A DNA stretch of 39,267 nucleotides. Source: Treponema sp. (lineage in GTDB: Bacteria; Spirochaetota; Spirochaetia; Treponematales; Treponemataceae). The position numbers and the translations under genes are program-made. Where the stretch lies: positions 1 to 39,267 of the forward strand of contig JAFUHS010000040.1 in assembly GCA_017468745.1 (NCBI GenBank), given 5' to 3'. Below are positions 7,765-16,679 of this stretch, piece after piece (position 1 is the stretch's first letter; every line of letters starts with the position of its first letter). The notes beneath the pieces were generated by a model. It was not told the origin of the DNA. It saw only the letters and a program-made list of their open reading frames with translations, and did not search any database.

Positions 7765-9030
7765 ATGCTGGAGTTTTCTTTAACTGACTTAATATCAAGG
7801 GACACACTTCAATGCATTCAAGACGGATTTTCTCGCTTAACTGGTATCGCAATCATAATAAGTGATGCAGAAGGAAACCCTGTCACAAGAGGCAGCGGTT
7901 TTTCTGCACTTTGCAAGAACCACATCCGAAAATCCCCCATCGGAAAAAAGCGTTGCGAACGATGCAGTAAAGAAGGTGCCCTGCTCTCAATCCGACGAGG
8001 CAAACAGGCAATTTATACCTGCCATGCCGGTATTTTGGAATTCTCCGCTCCATTGGTCGTCCATGGAGAATACATAGGAAGCATAGTCGGAGGACAGGTA
8101 CTCACAAAGGATATTCCAGAAGAAAAACAAAGGCAGACCGCCGAGCTTTTAAAAATTGACACAGCCACATATAAGAAGAATGTCGGCTTGATTCAGCACA
8201 TGAGTCAAAAACAAATCGAAACGCTGGCTGTCTGCACCTCAAAACTTGCACAGGCTCTGTCTCTTACGGCGGAAGAAAATCAGGAAAGGCTCAAAAAAAC
8301 ACTCCAGACCGAAAAAGCAGCCCGCTCACAGGCCGTTTATGTCACCGACATGTCTGAAAAAGCAAAAAGTATGATTGTCGCGTGGATGAAACTTCTTGCA
8401 AATGTCACCGTCACATCGGAAACGGACATTCAGGAATTAAAGAAAAATCTCACGGCACTTCGTTCTGGCGGAAAAGACTTGTACACAAAACTTGAAGAAT
8501 TTTTAGGCTACACCCAGACGATGAACGGTAATTCCGACATTTCAGAATCTGTCTATCAGCTCCGGCTGAATGTGCCTCATTCTATAGACCATTTGCAGGA
8601 TTTCACCGGCTTAAAAGCAATTAATATTCTCTACCATGTTGACGAAAGCGTACCGGAATTTTTATTCGGGAACTATCTTGTCATCGATTCTATTTTTTCA
8701 AATATGGCAAAAGACTGCATTCTTCGGACAAACGAAGGCACTCTTCACATTGATTTCTTTTCCCAGCAATCAGGCTATGCGTCGGTTTTACAGATAAAGC
8801 TCCGTTTTGACGCTCTGGTTTATTCCGAAGAGACAATGGAAGTTTTACAAGACTACTTTGACACTGGAATCGCCGCCCTTCTGGAAAAAAATGCCATGGA
8901 CAAGATGGGCTATCAAATGGTTGACTTGCAGCTGAAAAAATCCCACGGCTCAATCGAAATCGAAAGTGACGGAAAAGATTTCACAGAGTTTACATTCAGG
9001 ATTCCGCAGCTTGAAGTGAAGCGAGGCTAG
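7765..9030 (+). CDS. PocR ligand-binding domain protein with degenerate histidine-kinase-like C-terminus
   Basis: 421 residues, no signal peptide or membrane segment, so cytoplasmic. Residues about 1-170 form a PocR sensory domain: DAEGNPVTRGSGF, then cysteines in KKRCERCSKEG and YTCHAGILEFSAPL, and GEYIGSIVGGQVL. In PocR-domain proteins this region senses small organic ligands. A coiled-coil stretch (about 170-230) leads to a region whose end, LKKSHGSIEIESDGKDFTEF, resembles the last block of HATPase_c kinase domains. The phosphorylatable His-box and the glycine-rich ATP boxes are not recognisable, so kinase activity is unlikely. The next gene, an EAL phosphodiesterase, starts 3 bases after its stop. 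A ligand-sensing partner that controls c-di-GMP turnover is the simplest inference. Confidence 0.82.
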   Translation: MLEFSLTDLISRDTLQCIQDGFSRLTGIAIIISDAEGNPVTRGSGFSALCKNHIRKSPIGKKRCERCSKEGALLSIRRGKQAIYTCHAGILEFSAPLVVHGEYIGSIVGGQVLTKDIPEEKQRQTAELLKIDTATYKKNVGLIQHMSQKQIETLAVCTSKLAQALSLTAEENQERLKKTLQTEKAARSQAVYVTDMSEKAKSMIVAWMKLLANVTVTSETDIQELKKNLTALRSGGKDLYTKLEEFLGYTQTMNGNSDISESVYQLRLNVPHSIDHLQDFTGLKAINILYHVDESVPEFLFGNYLVIDSIFSNMAKDCILRTNEGTLHIDFFSQQSGYASVLQIKLRFDALVYSEETMEVLQDYFDTGIAALLEKNAMDKMGYQMVDLQLKKSHGSIEIESDGKDFTEFTFRIPQLEVKRG

Positions 9031-9033
9031 AAG

Positions 9034-9794
9034 ATGGAACTACATTTTGGCGAACAATTCAAATACGGCATCGAACATGAAGAATTCAAAGTATACTATC
9101 AGCCGAAAGTTTCTCTTCATGATTACAGGCTTATCGGTGCGGAGGCTCTCTGCCGCTGGTTTCACAACGGCATCATAATTCCGCCAGACAGCTTTATTCC
9201 ATACCTGGAGCAAACCGGCGATATATGCAGGCTTGATTTTTATATGCTTGAGCATGTATGCCGGGATTTACAAAAATGGCTCTCAGAAGGCTTGCGCTGC
9301 GTAAAAGTTTCGGTCAACCTCTCTCGGCGGCATGAATTAACGATGAGCTTTTAAACAAAATCATCGGAATCATCGATTCACACCAGATTCCCCATGAATA
9401 TATCGAAATCGAGCTTGTCGAAACTCATAATGACATGAATTTCTCAGCACTCAAACAAATGGTAAACGCCTTAAAAGAAAACAATATCAGCACATCAGTG
9501 GATGATTTCGGAATCGGTTATTCATCGCTGAATCTTATCCGCGATTTGCCGTGGGACATTCTAAAAATCGACAAAAGCTTTCTCCCAGAAAATAACGCAA
9601 ATCACCGTCAGCACATCATGCTTAAACATGTCATCGCAATGGCACAGGATTTAGGACTGGACTGTATAGTAGAGGGTGTTGAGACCATCGAACAAATCAA
9701 ACTTTTAAAAGAATACAACTGCTACATGGCACAGGGCTATTTTTTCGACAAACCGCTTCCAGAAGCAGAATTCAAACCAAAACTAAGAAAATAG
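9034..9794 (+). pseudogene. EAL-domain c-di-GMP phosphodiesterase, broken by a one-base frameshift
   Basis: Two reading frames together encode one EAL domain of about 253 residues. The first (9034-9354) has YYQPKVSL, the EAL motif in IGAEALCRW, and VSVNLSRRHEL. The second resumes at about 9339 with NDELLNK and continues through YIEIELVET, SVDDFGIGYSSL, LKIDKSFL and IVEGVETIEQ to QGYFFDKPL. All metal-binding and catalytic residues of active EAL phosphodiesterases are intact. Adding one A at about 9340 (TTA AAC for TTAAC) would restore one frame. The product would hydrolyse c-di-GMP to pGpG. No slippery heptamer suited to programmed -1 shifting is visible. It may be a fresh null mutation, a phase-variable state or a sequencing error. 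Paired with the PocR sensor gene immediately upstream. Confidence 0.85.
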
Positions 9795-9831
9795 ACCTGA
9801 GAGAAAACTCAGTTTGTTTCCTCTCAGGTCT
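9793..9831 (-). terminator. Stem-loop between convergent EAL gene and gatB
   Basis: Perfect 11-bp stem AGACCTGAGAG/CTCTCAGGTCT with a 17-base loop. On the minus strand the stem is followed by ATTTTCTTAGTTTT, so it more likely ends the gatCAB transcript; the plus-strand side has no T tract. The stem begins at the EAL stop codon. Confidence 0.6.
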
Positions 9832-9873
9832 GACAAGTCCTCACCAGACTAAAGCCTTGCGAGCAGCGATTTT

Positions 9874-11409
9874 CTAGAGTTTTGCAAGTTTTTCTGTGAC
9901 AAGTTTTGTTGCCACGCCAGGGTTTGCCTTTCCTTTGCTTGCCTTCATGACCTGACCCATGAGCCAGCCCACAACATTGGTTTTTCCGCCCTTGAAATCG
10001 GCCACAGCTTTTGGATTGTCGTTGATAACCTGATCGACGATTTTTTCGATTTCGCCAGAGTCAGAAACGCTTTCCATGCCCTCTTCCTTAATGATTTGGG
10101 CCGGCATTTTACCGCTTTCAAGCATTTTGGCAAAGACAGTCTTTCCCTGTGCCGAAGTGATTTTTTTGTCAGCGATGGCGTTTACCAACTCAGTGATGTG
10201 AGCCGGCTTGATGTTCACTTCGCCAATGGTAATGTTCTTTTCGTTAAGGACTGCAAGAAGCTCAGCAAGAATCCAGTTTGCGACTTTTTTGACATCTTTT
10301 GCACCCTTGGCCGCTTCCTCAAACCAGAGGGAAAGCTCGCGGGTAGAAGTCAGAGTCTCAACATCAAAATCAGAAAGCCCGTAATCCTTCTTTAAACGGG
10401 TGCGTTTTGCCTCAGGAAGCTCTCCTACTTTTGAACCAGCACGGTTAATCAGCTCGTCGCTTACGCTGAAAGGCTTGATGTCAGGCTCAGTAGTAAAGCG
10501 GTAATCCACGAAAGAGTTTTTGGTACGCTGAACCACAGTCTGGCCTTTTGCCTCGTCCCAGCCCATAGTCACTTTAAATCCAGCGTTGAATTCCTGACGG
10601 TCATTCTGGAATTCTTCAAGCTGCCTCTTTGCCTCGTAAGTGCAGGCCTCGCGGATTGCCTTGAAAGAGTTGAGGTTCTTGATTTCAGAAATCGGCGTGT
10701 GGTAGAGCTTGCCGTCTTCCCAGACATTGAGGTTGATGTTTGCGTCACAGCGCATGTTTCCTTCCTCAAGGTTTCCGTTTGTAACGCGGACATAACGAAG
10801 GATTTCCTGAACCGTCTGCATGAAAAGAGCAGCCTCGTCAGGGCTAGACATATCCGGCTTGGTGACAATCTCAATCAGTGGAGTGCCGCTTCGATTGTAG
10901 TCGATGTAAGAGTGGGCTCCCTGCAGGTGAAGTGACTTACCTACGTCTTCCTCAAGGTGGATTCTCTCGATTCTGACACGGCGGTATTTTCCATCAATGA
11001 TGCAGTTTTCACCCTTAAAGTTTAGAGGCCTGTGTTTTACCCCTCCAACCTGCTCGTCTTTAGGAAAGTGGGAAAGAGGCAGGTCCACATGACCGTCCGT
11101 GCAGAGAGGAATGTCGTACTGGGTAATCTGATAGCCTTTTGTAAGGTCAGGGTAAAAATAGTGTTTTCGGTCAAATTTGGTAAAGTGAGCGATATTGCAG
11201 TTTAAAGCCAAGCCAGCCACCGCTCCAAGCTCCACATAGCCCTTGGAAATGCGGGGCATTGCGCCGGGAAGCCCCAGACAGACAGGGCAGACTCGGGTGT
11301 TAGGCATGCCGCCATAACGGTTTTCGCAGGCACAGAAAGCCTTAGTTTTAGTCAAAAGCTGTGTATGAATTTCACAGCCGATTACGATTTCGTATTTATC
11401 GATAGCCAT
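9874..11409 (-). CDS. gatB: Asp-tRNA(Asn)/Glu-tRNA(Gln) amidotransferase subunit B
   Basis: 511 residues, slightly longer than the common 475-500. GatB binds the misacylated tRNA, phosphorylates its carboxylate and receives ammonia from GatA. The opening YEIVIGCEIHTQLLTKTKAF, the zinc-site cysteines in AFCACEN and RVCPVCLGLPG, and the metal/substrate block DLTKGYQITQYDIPL are all present. The C-terminal YqeY-like tail domain binds the tRNA elbow and ends in ADFKGGKTNVVGWLMGQVMK. The start overlaps the gatA stop by one base (TAATG). It is the last gene of gatCAB and is followed by a stem-loop. A cytoplasmic housekeeping enzyme, used where GlnRS and/or AsnRS is missing. Confidence 0.97.
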   Translation of the reverse strand: MAIDKYEIVIGCEIHTQLLTKTKAFCACENRYGGMPNTRVCPVCLGLPGAMPRISKGYVELGAVAGLALNCNIAHFTKFDRKHYFYPDLTKGYQITQYDIPLCTDGHVDLPLSHFPKDEQVGGVKHRPLNFKGENCIIDGKYRRVRIERIHLEEDVGKSLHLQGAHSYIDYNRSGTPLIEIVTKPDMSSPDEAALFMQTVQEILRYVRVTNGNLEEGNMRCDANINLNVWEDGKLYHTPISEIKNLNSFKAIREACTYEAKRQLEEFQNDRQEFNAGFKVTMGWDEAKGQTVVQRTKNSFVDYRFTTEPDIKPFSVSDELINRAGSKVGELPEAKRTRLKKDYGLSDFDVETLTSTRELSLWFEEAAKGAKDVKKVANWILAELLAVLNEKNITIGEVNIKPAHITELVNAIADKKITSAQGKTVFAKMLESGKMPAQIIKEEGMESVSDSGEIEKIVDQVINDNPKAVADFKGGKTNVVGWLMGQVMKASKGKANPGVATKLVTEKLAKL

Positions 11410-12908
11410 TACTTGCCCTCCTTAACAGGAATTCCGCAGCCCTTATGCTCTTCTTCCCAGGCCTGTGCCAGCTGCAAAATCTTTGCCTCGCTGAACATTT
11501 TGCCTGCGAACTGGATGCCGATCGGAAGACCGTCTTTGCTTTCTCCGGCAGGAATCGAAATTGACGGGATTCGGGCAAGGTTTACGAATACTGTGTAAAG
11601 ATCGCTCAAATACATGGCAAGTGGGTCATCGTATTTTTCACCCAGCTTGAAGGCCGGTGTCGGGCAAACCGGGCAGAGAATGATGTCGTAGTTTTCAAAC
11701 AAAGCGGCGACTTCCCGCTGAATGCGAGCGCGGACAGACATGCCTTTTTTGTAAGTGTCGCCTGAGAACTGCTCTGAAAGCACATAGTTTCCGATGATGA
11801 TTCGGCGCTTTACTTCAGGGCCAAAGCCTTCGCTACGAGTGTCAACATAAAGCTGGTCGTAGCCTGCGCCGTTGTCAACGCGGTGGCCGTAGCGGATTCC
11901 GTCGAAGCGAGAAAGGTTTGAGGCCGCCTCAGAAAGGGCGATGACATAATATGCGGCGATTGACGCGTCCAAAACAGGAAGGTCAACGGTCTCGATTTTG
12001 GCTCCCTTGCCTGAGAACCATTTTTTTGTGTCGTCAAAGACTTTCTTTACATCGCCGTCAAGGCCTTTTGCCTCCTCAAACTGCTTGGGAACGGCAATTT
12101 TAAGGGAAGAAAAATCCTTGTATGCGCTGAGATTACTCAGTTTGTCTGAATCTGGCAAATCCGCGCTGGTGTCGTCGTAAAAATCCACTCCGCTCATAAG
12201 AGAAAGCGGAAGGGCGATGTCTTCCGGAGTGTGACCCAATATGCCCACCTGATCAAGAGAAGAGCCGTAAGCCACAACTCCCCAGCGGGAAAGAACGCCG
12301 TAAGTGGGCTTTAAGCCGTAAATGCCGCAATACGAAGCCGGCAGACGGACAGAACCGCCGGTTTCAGTTCCAAGTCCGAAAAGCGCCTGATTTGCGGCGA
12401 CTGCTGCCGTAGAGCCGCCTGAAGAGCCGCCTGAAACATAGTCGCGGTTGATAGGGTTTCGGGTAGGTCCGTAAATTGAATACTCAGTTGAAGAGCCCAT
12501 GGCGAACTCGTCCTGATTACAGCGGCAAAGGGGAATCGCGCCCTTTTCAACGAGGCGGGCAACGACCGTGGCATTGTAGTGAGCCACATAGACTTCAAGA
12601 ATCTTTGATGAACAGGTGAGGCGGTGTCCCTTGCTTGAAATATTGTCTTTATTTGCGAAAGGCACGCCAAGGAGCGGCTTTTCTTCAAAGAGCCTGTCGA
12701 TTGTGCCGTCTTTTCTTGCAGAAGCAATTTCTGCGTCAGCGGCTCTGGCTGCCTCAAGGGCGTCATCGTAAATTTCCAAAAACGCGTTGAGCGGTTTTTC
12801 TGATTTCTGGTCAGCCGTAAAAGTGTCGATGGAAGAGCGAACCAGTTTTTCGCTTGTTGTTTCGCCAGATTTCAACGCGGCGACCGTTTCTTTTATCGTG
12901 TAGTACAT
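11409..12908 (-). CDS. gatA: Asp-tRNA(Asn)/Glu-tRNA(Gln) amidotransferase subunit A
   Basis: 499 residues. GatA is the glutaminase subunit, releasing ammonia from glutamine through a Ser-cisSer-Lys triad. The lysine lies in VPFANKDNISSKG (about residues 82-94), and the two serines in the amidase signature SGGSSGGSTAAVAAN and TGGSVRLPASYCG (about 160-195). The end CPTPAFKLGEKYDDPLAMYL and SISIPAGESKDGLPIGIQ are typical of GatA. Start overlaps the gatC stop by one base and the stop overlaps the gatB start by one base, both as TAATG. This favours equal synthesis of the heterotrimer. Confidence 0.97.
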   Translation of the reverse strand: MYYTIKETVAALKSGETTSEKLVRSSIDTFTADQKSEKPLNAFLEIYDDALEAARAADAEIASARKDGTIDRLFEEKPLLGVPFANKDNISSKGHRLTCSSKILEVYVAHYNATVVARLVEKGAIPLCRCNQDEFAMGSSTEYSIYGPTRNPINRDYVSGGSSGGSTAAVAANQALFGLGTETGGSVRLPASYCGIYGLKPTYGVLSRWGVVAYGSSLDQVGILGHTPEDIALPLSLMSGVDFYDDTSADLPDSDKLSNLSAYKDFSSLKIAVPKQFEEAKGLDGDVKKVFDDTKKWFSGKGAKIETVDLPVLDASIAAYYVIALSEAASNLSRFDGIRYGHRVDNGAGYDQLYVDTRSEGFGPEVKRRIIIGNYVLSEQFSGDTYKKGMSVRARIQREVAALFENYDIILCPVCPTPAFKLGEKYDDPLAMYLSDLYTVFVNLARIPSISIPAGESKDGLPIGIQFAGKMFSEAKILQLAQAWEEEHKGCGIPVKEGK

Positions 12909-13216
12909 TATGCGCCCTCGCCCAAAACTTTCGGTACCTGAAAGTAGCCGTCCATGAATTTGTCGGTGATTTTTTTGACATCGGGGATATCCAGGCCGGG
13001 AACAATTTCGTCTTCGCGAAGAGCCTCGGCTTTTGTCGAAGGATATGCGTCGTAAGGATTTTCTGAGTCGTCGTATTTTGAGAGAATGTCGAAGTAGCCG
13101 ACGATTTCATCCACCTGTTTTTTAAGAGTCGCCATGTCCGTGCTTGAAGGAGACAGGCGGGAAAGATACAGAAGATTTTCCAGTGTTGTTTCGTCAACGG
13201 TTTTATGTGTAGCCAT
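12908..13216 (-). CDS. gatC: Asp-tRNA(Asn)/Glu-tRNA(Gln) amidotransferase subunit C
   Basis: 102 residues from the ATG at 13216 (MATHKTVDETTLENLLYLSR), the standard GatC N-terminus. The frame is open 15 codons further, to 13261, but that extension has no counterpart in the family. LSPSSTDMATLKKQVDEIVG and a C-terminal VPKVLGEG match GatC, which wraps the GatA-GatB interface and stabilises the complex. First gene of gatCAB. A -10-like TAAAAT ends 7 bases before this ATG and no Shine-Dalgarno is present, pointing to leaderless or near-leaderless translation if this start is right. Confidence 0.92.
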   Translation of the reverse strand: MATHKTVDETTLENLLYLSRLSPSSTDMATLKKQVDEIVGYFDILSKYDDSENPYDAYPSTKAEALREDEIVPGLDIPDVKKITDKFMDGYFQVPKVLGEGA

Positions 13217-13223
13217 AACGGAT

Positions 13224-13251
13224 ATTTTAGCGGAAAAAGACTTTTTGTGGA
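13224..13251 (-). promoter_or_regulatory. Putative gatCAB promoter
   Basis: Minus-strand TCCACA (-35, 4 of 6 matches), 16-base spacer, TAAAAT (-10), with only 7 bases between the -10 and the GatC ATG. Confidence 0.35.
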
Positions 13252-13311
13252 ATATGTTCACATCTTTTGAAAGTCATTTCGATTTTTTGTTTTCAGCTTT
13301 CATTTTTCCGT

Positions 13312-14175
13312 TTATTTGTCGTCTTCGTCTTTTTCATCTTCGGCCATTTCTTTGTCGATGCCGGAACGGTTTCTCAGATACTGGAAGTAGGAATACCCCT
13401 TTTCGTTGCAGCGCTCAATCAAATCAAGTTCCTTTTGCCCTAAGCCCAAAGCCTTTGCCTTATCCAGATATTCTTTTGCCACATCTGTGTTCCCACGCTC
13501 ATAATTTACCTGTGAATAGGAAAGATAAGACATATACTGCTCGCCGGGAATTTTTGCGCTGGCGACAGCCTTGTCCAGTTGATTCTGGGCGCGTTTTTTT
13601 CCACCGCCAAACAAGCCCGGCGCATAGAAACGCCAGTTTCCCAGACTGACATGAGCAGAAGCTCTTTCAGGATTGACAGAAATCGCATTTTCATAACATC
13701 CCTTAACATCAAGACCGTGAAGAAGGGTGGCCGCTACAGAACGAGTCATATAGTAAGATGTTACATCTCCGGTAAAGAGATACATCCAGTCACTGACAGG
13801 CTTTTCGTCTTCGGTACGGGCAGAGACACATCTTTTGTTTCGCTTCATCTGCTCTTTCATTTTTTTCCGTAAATCAGGGCGCTTGTCACCGGCAGCAAGC
13901 GTACGGTCATAAATCTCCATGAAATACATGCTGTCAAGGATACAAGATTCCTGCTCCAAATCTTTAGCCTGTTCACTAAGCCCCGCAAGAGAATCAGCCC
14001 ACAATTTGTTTATCGTATCAATGGCAAAGTTAAAATCCTCGCTCTTCAAGGCAATTCTAGTATTTACAAATTCTTCGACTTTCTGCGTCGTATAATCAGA
14101 AATCACATTTTCCGCAGAAAGAATCCCGGCAAAAAGAGAGAAAATCAAAACAAAAGAAAAAAAACGCTGTTTCAT
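13312..14175 (-). CDS. Exported TPR-like protein, unknown function
   Basis: 287 residues from the ATG at 14175, which opens a signal peptide (MKQRFFSFVLIFSLFAGILS, then AE); the frame is open 12 codons further but those would precede the signal peptide. The C-terminal half repeats the motif order of the exported protein at 6884-7723: WRFYAPGLFGGGKKRAQNQL, then YSQVNYERGNTDVAKEYLDK, and NEKGYSYFQYLRN. The two are clearly paralogous but diverged. The last residues (MAEDEKDEDDK) are acidic. It follows uvrD by 41 bases and closes the long ftsH-to-TPR minus-strand run. Probably periplasmic; no binding partner can be named. Confidence 0.75.
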   Translation of the reverse strand: MKQRFFSFVLIFSLFAGILSAENVISDYTTQKVEEFVNTRIALKSEDFNFAIDTINKLWADSLAGLSEQAKDLEQESCILDSMYFMEIYDRTLAAGDKRPDLRKKMKEQMKRNKRCVSARTEDEKPVSDWMYLFTGDVTSYYMTRSVAATLLHGLDVKGCYENAISVNPERASAHVSLGNWRFYAPGLFGGGKKRAQNQLDKAVASAKIPGEQYMSYLSYSQVNYERGNTDVAKEYLDKAKALGLGQKELDLIERCNEKGYSYFQYLRNRSGIDKEMAEDEKDEDDK

Positions 14176-14216
14176 ATCATTAAAAACACAAATATCTTTA
14201 AATTGTAACAATTTTC

Positions 14217-16670
14217 TTAATCTTTCACAATCATCAGACTCGATTCCTGATATTTGGGCAAAAAGCGCTTGATTCCGCTGTTCTCAAAGCTCACCGTGAT
14301 TGCGTATTCTCCATCGTCGTTGACGGTCGTGTTGGCGATAATGCCGTAGCCGTAGTCGTCGTGGTAGATTTTCGCTCCCCGGTAATACTTTTTCTGAATC
14401 TCGTCCGTGCCGAAATCGGGATGGCTCAAGCCCCGCTCACCGTAATCCCCCTGATAAAAACTGCTGCCCCGGTATCGTGAGGGAAGCTGGCCGATAGCCT
14501 TTACGCCTTCCGTTCCCATTTCAAGTAAAAAAGGACTGCACTTCATGTATTCGATGTGGCCGTACATGCGGCGGACGGCACAAGATGTCAGGTAAAGCTC
14601 GTTTTTTGCCCGCGTGATTCCCACATAACACAAGCGGCGCTCTTCTTCCATTTCTTCTTCGTCGTCGCCGTTCCGGGGGAAAACTCCCTCTTCCATGCCG
14701 GTCATAACCACTCGGTTGAATTCCAAGCCCTTGGTGTTGTGCAATGTAATTAAAGTGACGGCGTCTTCTGCCACATCCTCATCTTGATTTGAAAGGGTGC
14801 GGTCAAGCTGAATATTGTCAAGAAAATCCAAAAGTCCCTGTCGGGCAAGAGGATACGGAACGGCAGAGTTTGCAAGCTCCTGAATATTTTCCACGCGGAA
14901 AGTGTGCTCTTCTTTATCGCGGTCTTCGTAATACTGGGCAAGGCCGGATTTTTTCGCAATCGCTTCGATTAACTCCGCCAGCGTTTTTTTGCTCTCCCGC
15001 TTTTTAAGTTCGTCTGAAGAATCCGCATTTTCTGAAAGAACCTGACCTGCAAGTTCCCCGCCCGCCGTGGTGTCTTCCTCAAAAAGAGATTCTATTTCTT
15101 CGATTAACTCGGCAAATTTTGCCACCTCAGACTTGCTCTTTCCTGAAAGCCGGCCTGTCATGTAGCAGCAGGCGGCGATGATGTCATTCTTCTCAAAATT
15201 CTGAGTTTCCCCGCCATTTTCGCCTGTCGTCTGCCATTCATTTTGGGCGCAGACGACGATAGAGTCCTGAGTCTTGTTTCCGATTCCCCTGGCAGGTTTA
15301 TTTATGATTCGGTGAAAGGCGATTTCGTTTTTGTGATTCGCGAGCAATTCCAGCCAGGCGACAATATCCTTGACTTCTTCCCGCTCAAAGAATTTAAGGG
15401 AGCCGACAATTATGTATGGGATTTTTTTTCGCACGAACTCGCTCTCAAATCCCATGGACTGGGCATTCGTCCTGTACAAAATAGCCCAGTCTGAATAGGA
15501 AACTCCCATAGCATGAGTTTTCTGTACTAAATCCGCACAGAAATGAACCTCATCGTCCTGATTAGGCAGAAATGCCAGCACGGGAGTCTTTCCGCTCCCC
15601 CGCTCAGCCCGGAGCGTTTTACCGAGACGGTTTTGATTATTAGCGACAACATTATCAGCAAGTTTTAGGATTTCAGGGGTAGAACGATAATTTCGTTCCA
15701 ACCGAATAAGATCAGTATTAGGAAAATCATCCTTAAATTTTAAGATATGTTCTACTTCTGCACCACGAAACTTATAAATCGACTGGTCATCATCGCCTAC
15801 AACACAAACATAAGTATGTTCAGTTTTATCTGTCTCATCAAAATCGCACAAAGCTTTTAATAATTCAAATTGCGCAAGGTTCGTATCTTGATATTCGTCC
15901 ACCATAATATAGCGGAACCTTTTTCGAATCTTATCACGAAGATTTTTATTCTCCCGAAGTGATAAAACAGGGAGCATAATCAAATCACCAAAATCCACAT
16001 TTCCGATAGCCCTAAGTCGATTTTCATAAGCTGCATAAACATCCTTGAAATCTTGGGGCTCTAAAAATTCACTCCTTTCAAGCAAATCTTCTGAATCAGG
16101 ACGAAGACAATAATCTTTTGCAAGGCTGATTTTTCTTGCATAAACTGCAGCCTCTTTTTTTGTCATTTTATCCCCAGATTCATTTAATCTTTTTCTAGAT
16201 TTCTTTTCTTGCTCGTGAAAATCTAAATCCAATTTCTGAATCAGCGAAATCACATCTTCATCATCGTAAACAGTAAAATTTGGATCAACACCAACACTCT
16301 CAGCGTAAACTCTCAGAAACCAAGCACCAAAAGAATGAAAAGTTCTAATCATAACTTGTCTTGTCTCTTCTCTTGGCTCCAGCGCAATCGCCCTCTCATG
16401 CATCTCGGCGGCCGCTTTTTTGGTGAATGTGACCGCCAGAATCGAATGGGGATTTACGCCCTTTTCGCCAATCAGGTAGGCGATTTTTGTCGTAATGACC
16501 CGGGTTTTTCCTGAGCCGGCCCCGGCCAGAATCAAAAGAGGGCTTCCCTCGTGGACGACGGCCTCGTACTGCTCTGGATTTAAAACTGACAAGTATTCTT
16601 TTGCATGGTCGGAAACTTCCGTATTTTGAGAATCCGTGATGTCAGAAAGAATTTCATCCTCGATTGCCAT
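14217..16670 (-). CDS. UvrD/PcrA-family ATP-dependent DNA helicase
   Basis: 817 residues, superfamily 1A helicase acting 3'-5' in repair and fork restart. All motifs are present in order: Q-like LNPEQYEAV, Walker A GAGSGKT (about residues 51-57), Walker B VDEYQDTN, motif III VVGDDDQSIYKFRGA, motif IV RLERNYRSTPEI, motif V LHNTKGLEF, and motif VI CYVGITRAKNELY. The C-terminal tail ends in a small beta domain (YHDDYGYGIIANTTV...ENSGIKRFL), like the Tudor-type domain of PcrA that contacts RNA polymerase. It is preceded by the chagasin-like gene (9-base gap). The segment between about 15640 and 16375 is strikingly AT-rich compared with both sides of the same gene. Confidence 0.93.
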   Translation of the reverse strand: MAIEDEILSDITDSQNTEVSDHAKEYLSVLNPEQYEAVVHEGSPLLILAGAGSGKTRVITTKIAYLIGEKGVNPHSILAVTFTKKAAAEMHERAIALEPREETRQVMIRTFHSFGAWFLRVYAESVGVDPNFTVYDDEDVISLIQKLDLDFHEQEKKSRKRLNESGDKMTKKEAAVYARKISLAKDYCLRPDSEDLLERSEFLEPQDFKDVYAAYENRLRAIGNVDFGDLIMLPVLSLRENKNLRDKIRKRFRYIMVDEYQDTNLAQFELLKALCDFDETDKTEHTYVCVVGDDDQSIYKFRGAEVEHILKFKDDFPNTDLIRLERNYRSTPEILKLADNVVANNQNRLGKTLRAERGSGKTPVLAFLPNQDDEVHFCADLVQKTHAMGVSYSDWAILYRTNAQSMGFESEFVRKKIPYIIVGSLKFFEREEVKDIVAWLELLANHKNEIAFHRIINKPARGIGNKTQDSIVVCAQNEWQTTGENGGETQNFEKNDIIAACCYMTGRLSGKSKSEVAKFAELIEEIESLFEEDTTAGGELAGQVLSENADSSDELKKRESKKTLAELIEAIAKKSGLAQYYEDRDKEEHTFRVENIQELANSAVPYPLARQGLLDFLDNIQLDRTLSNQDEDVAEDAVTLITLHNTKGLEFNRVVMTGMEEGVFPRNGDDEEEMEEERRLCYVGITRAKNELYLTSCAVRRMYGHIEYMKCSPFLLEMGTEGVKAIGQLPSRYRGSSFYQGDYGERGLSHPDFGTDEIQKKYYRGAKIYHDDYGYGIIANTTVNDDGEYAITVSFENSGIKRFLPKYQESSLMIVKD

Positions 16671-16679
16671 CTGTAAAGC

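Noticed and set aside
9333-9356. Programmed -1 frameshift site in the EAL gene
   Set aside because: No X XXY YYZ heptamer in the right frame and no obvious stimulatory structure; a simple one-base loss explains the data better.
13217-13261. Longer GatC start at 13261
   Set aside because: The 15 extra residues are unlike any GatC N-terminus; the ATG at 13216 matches the family.
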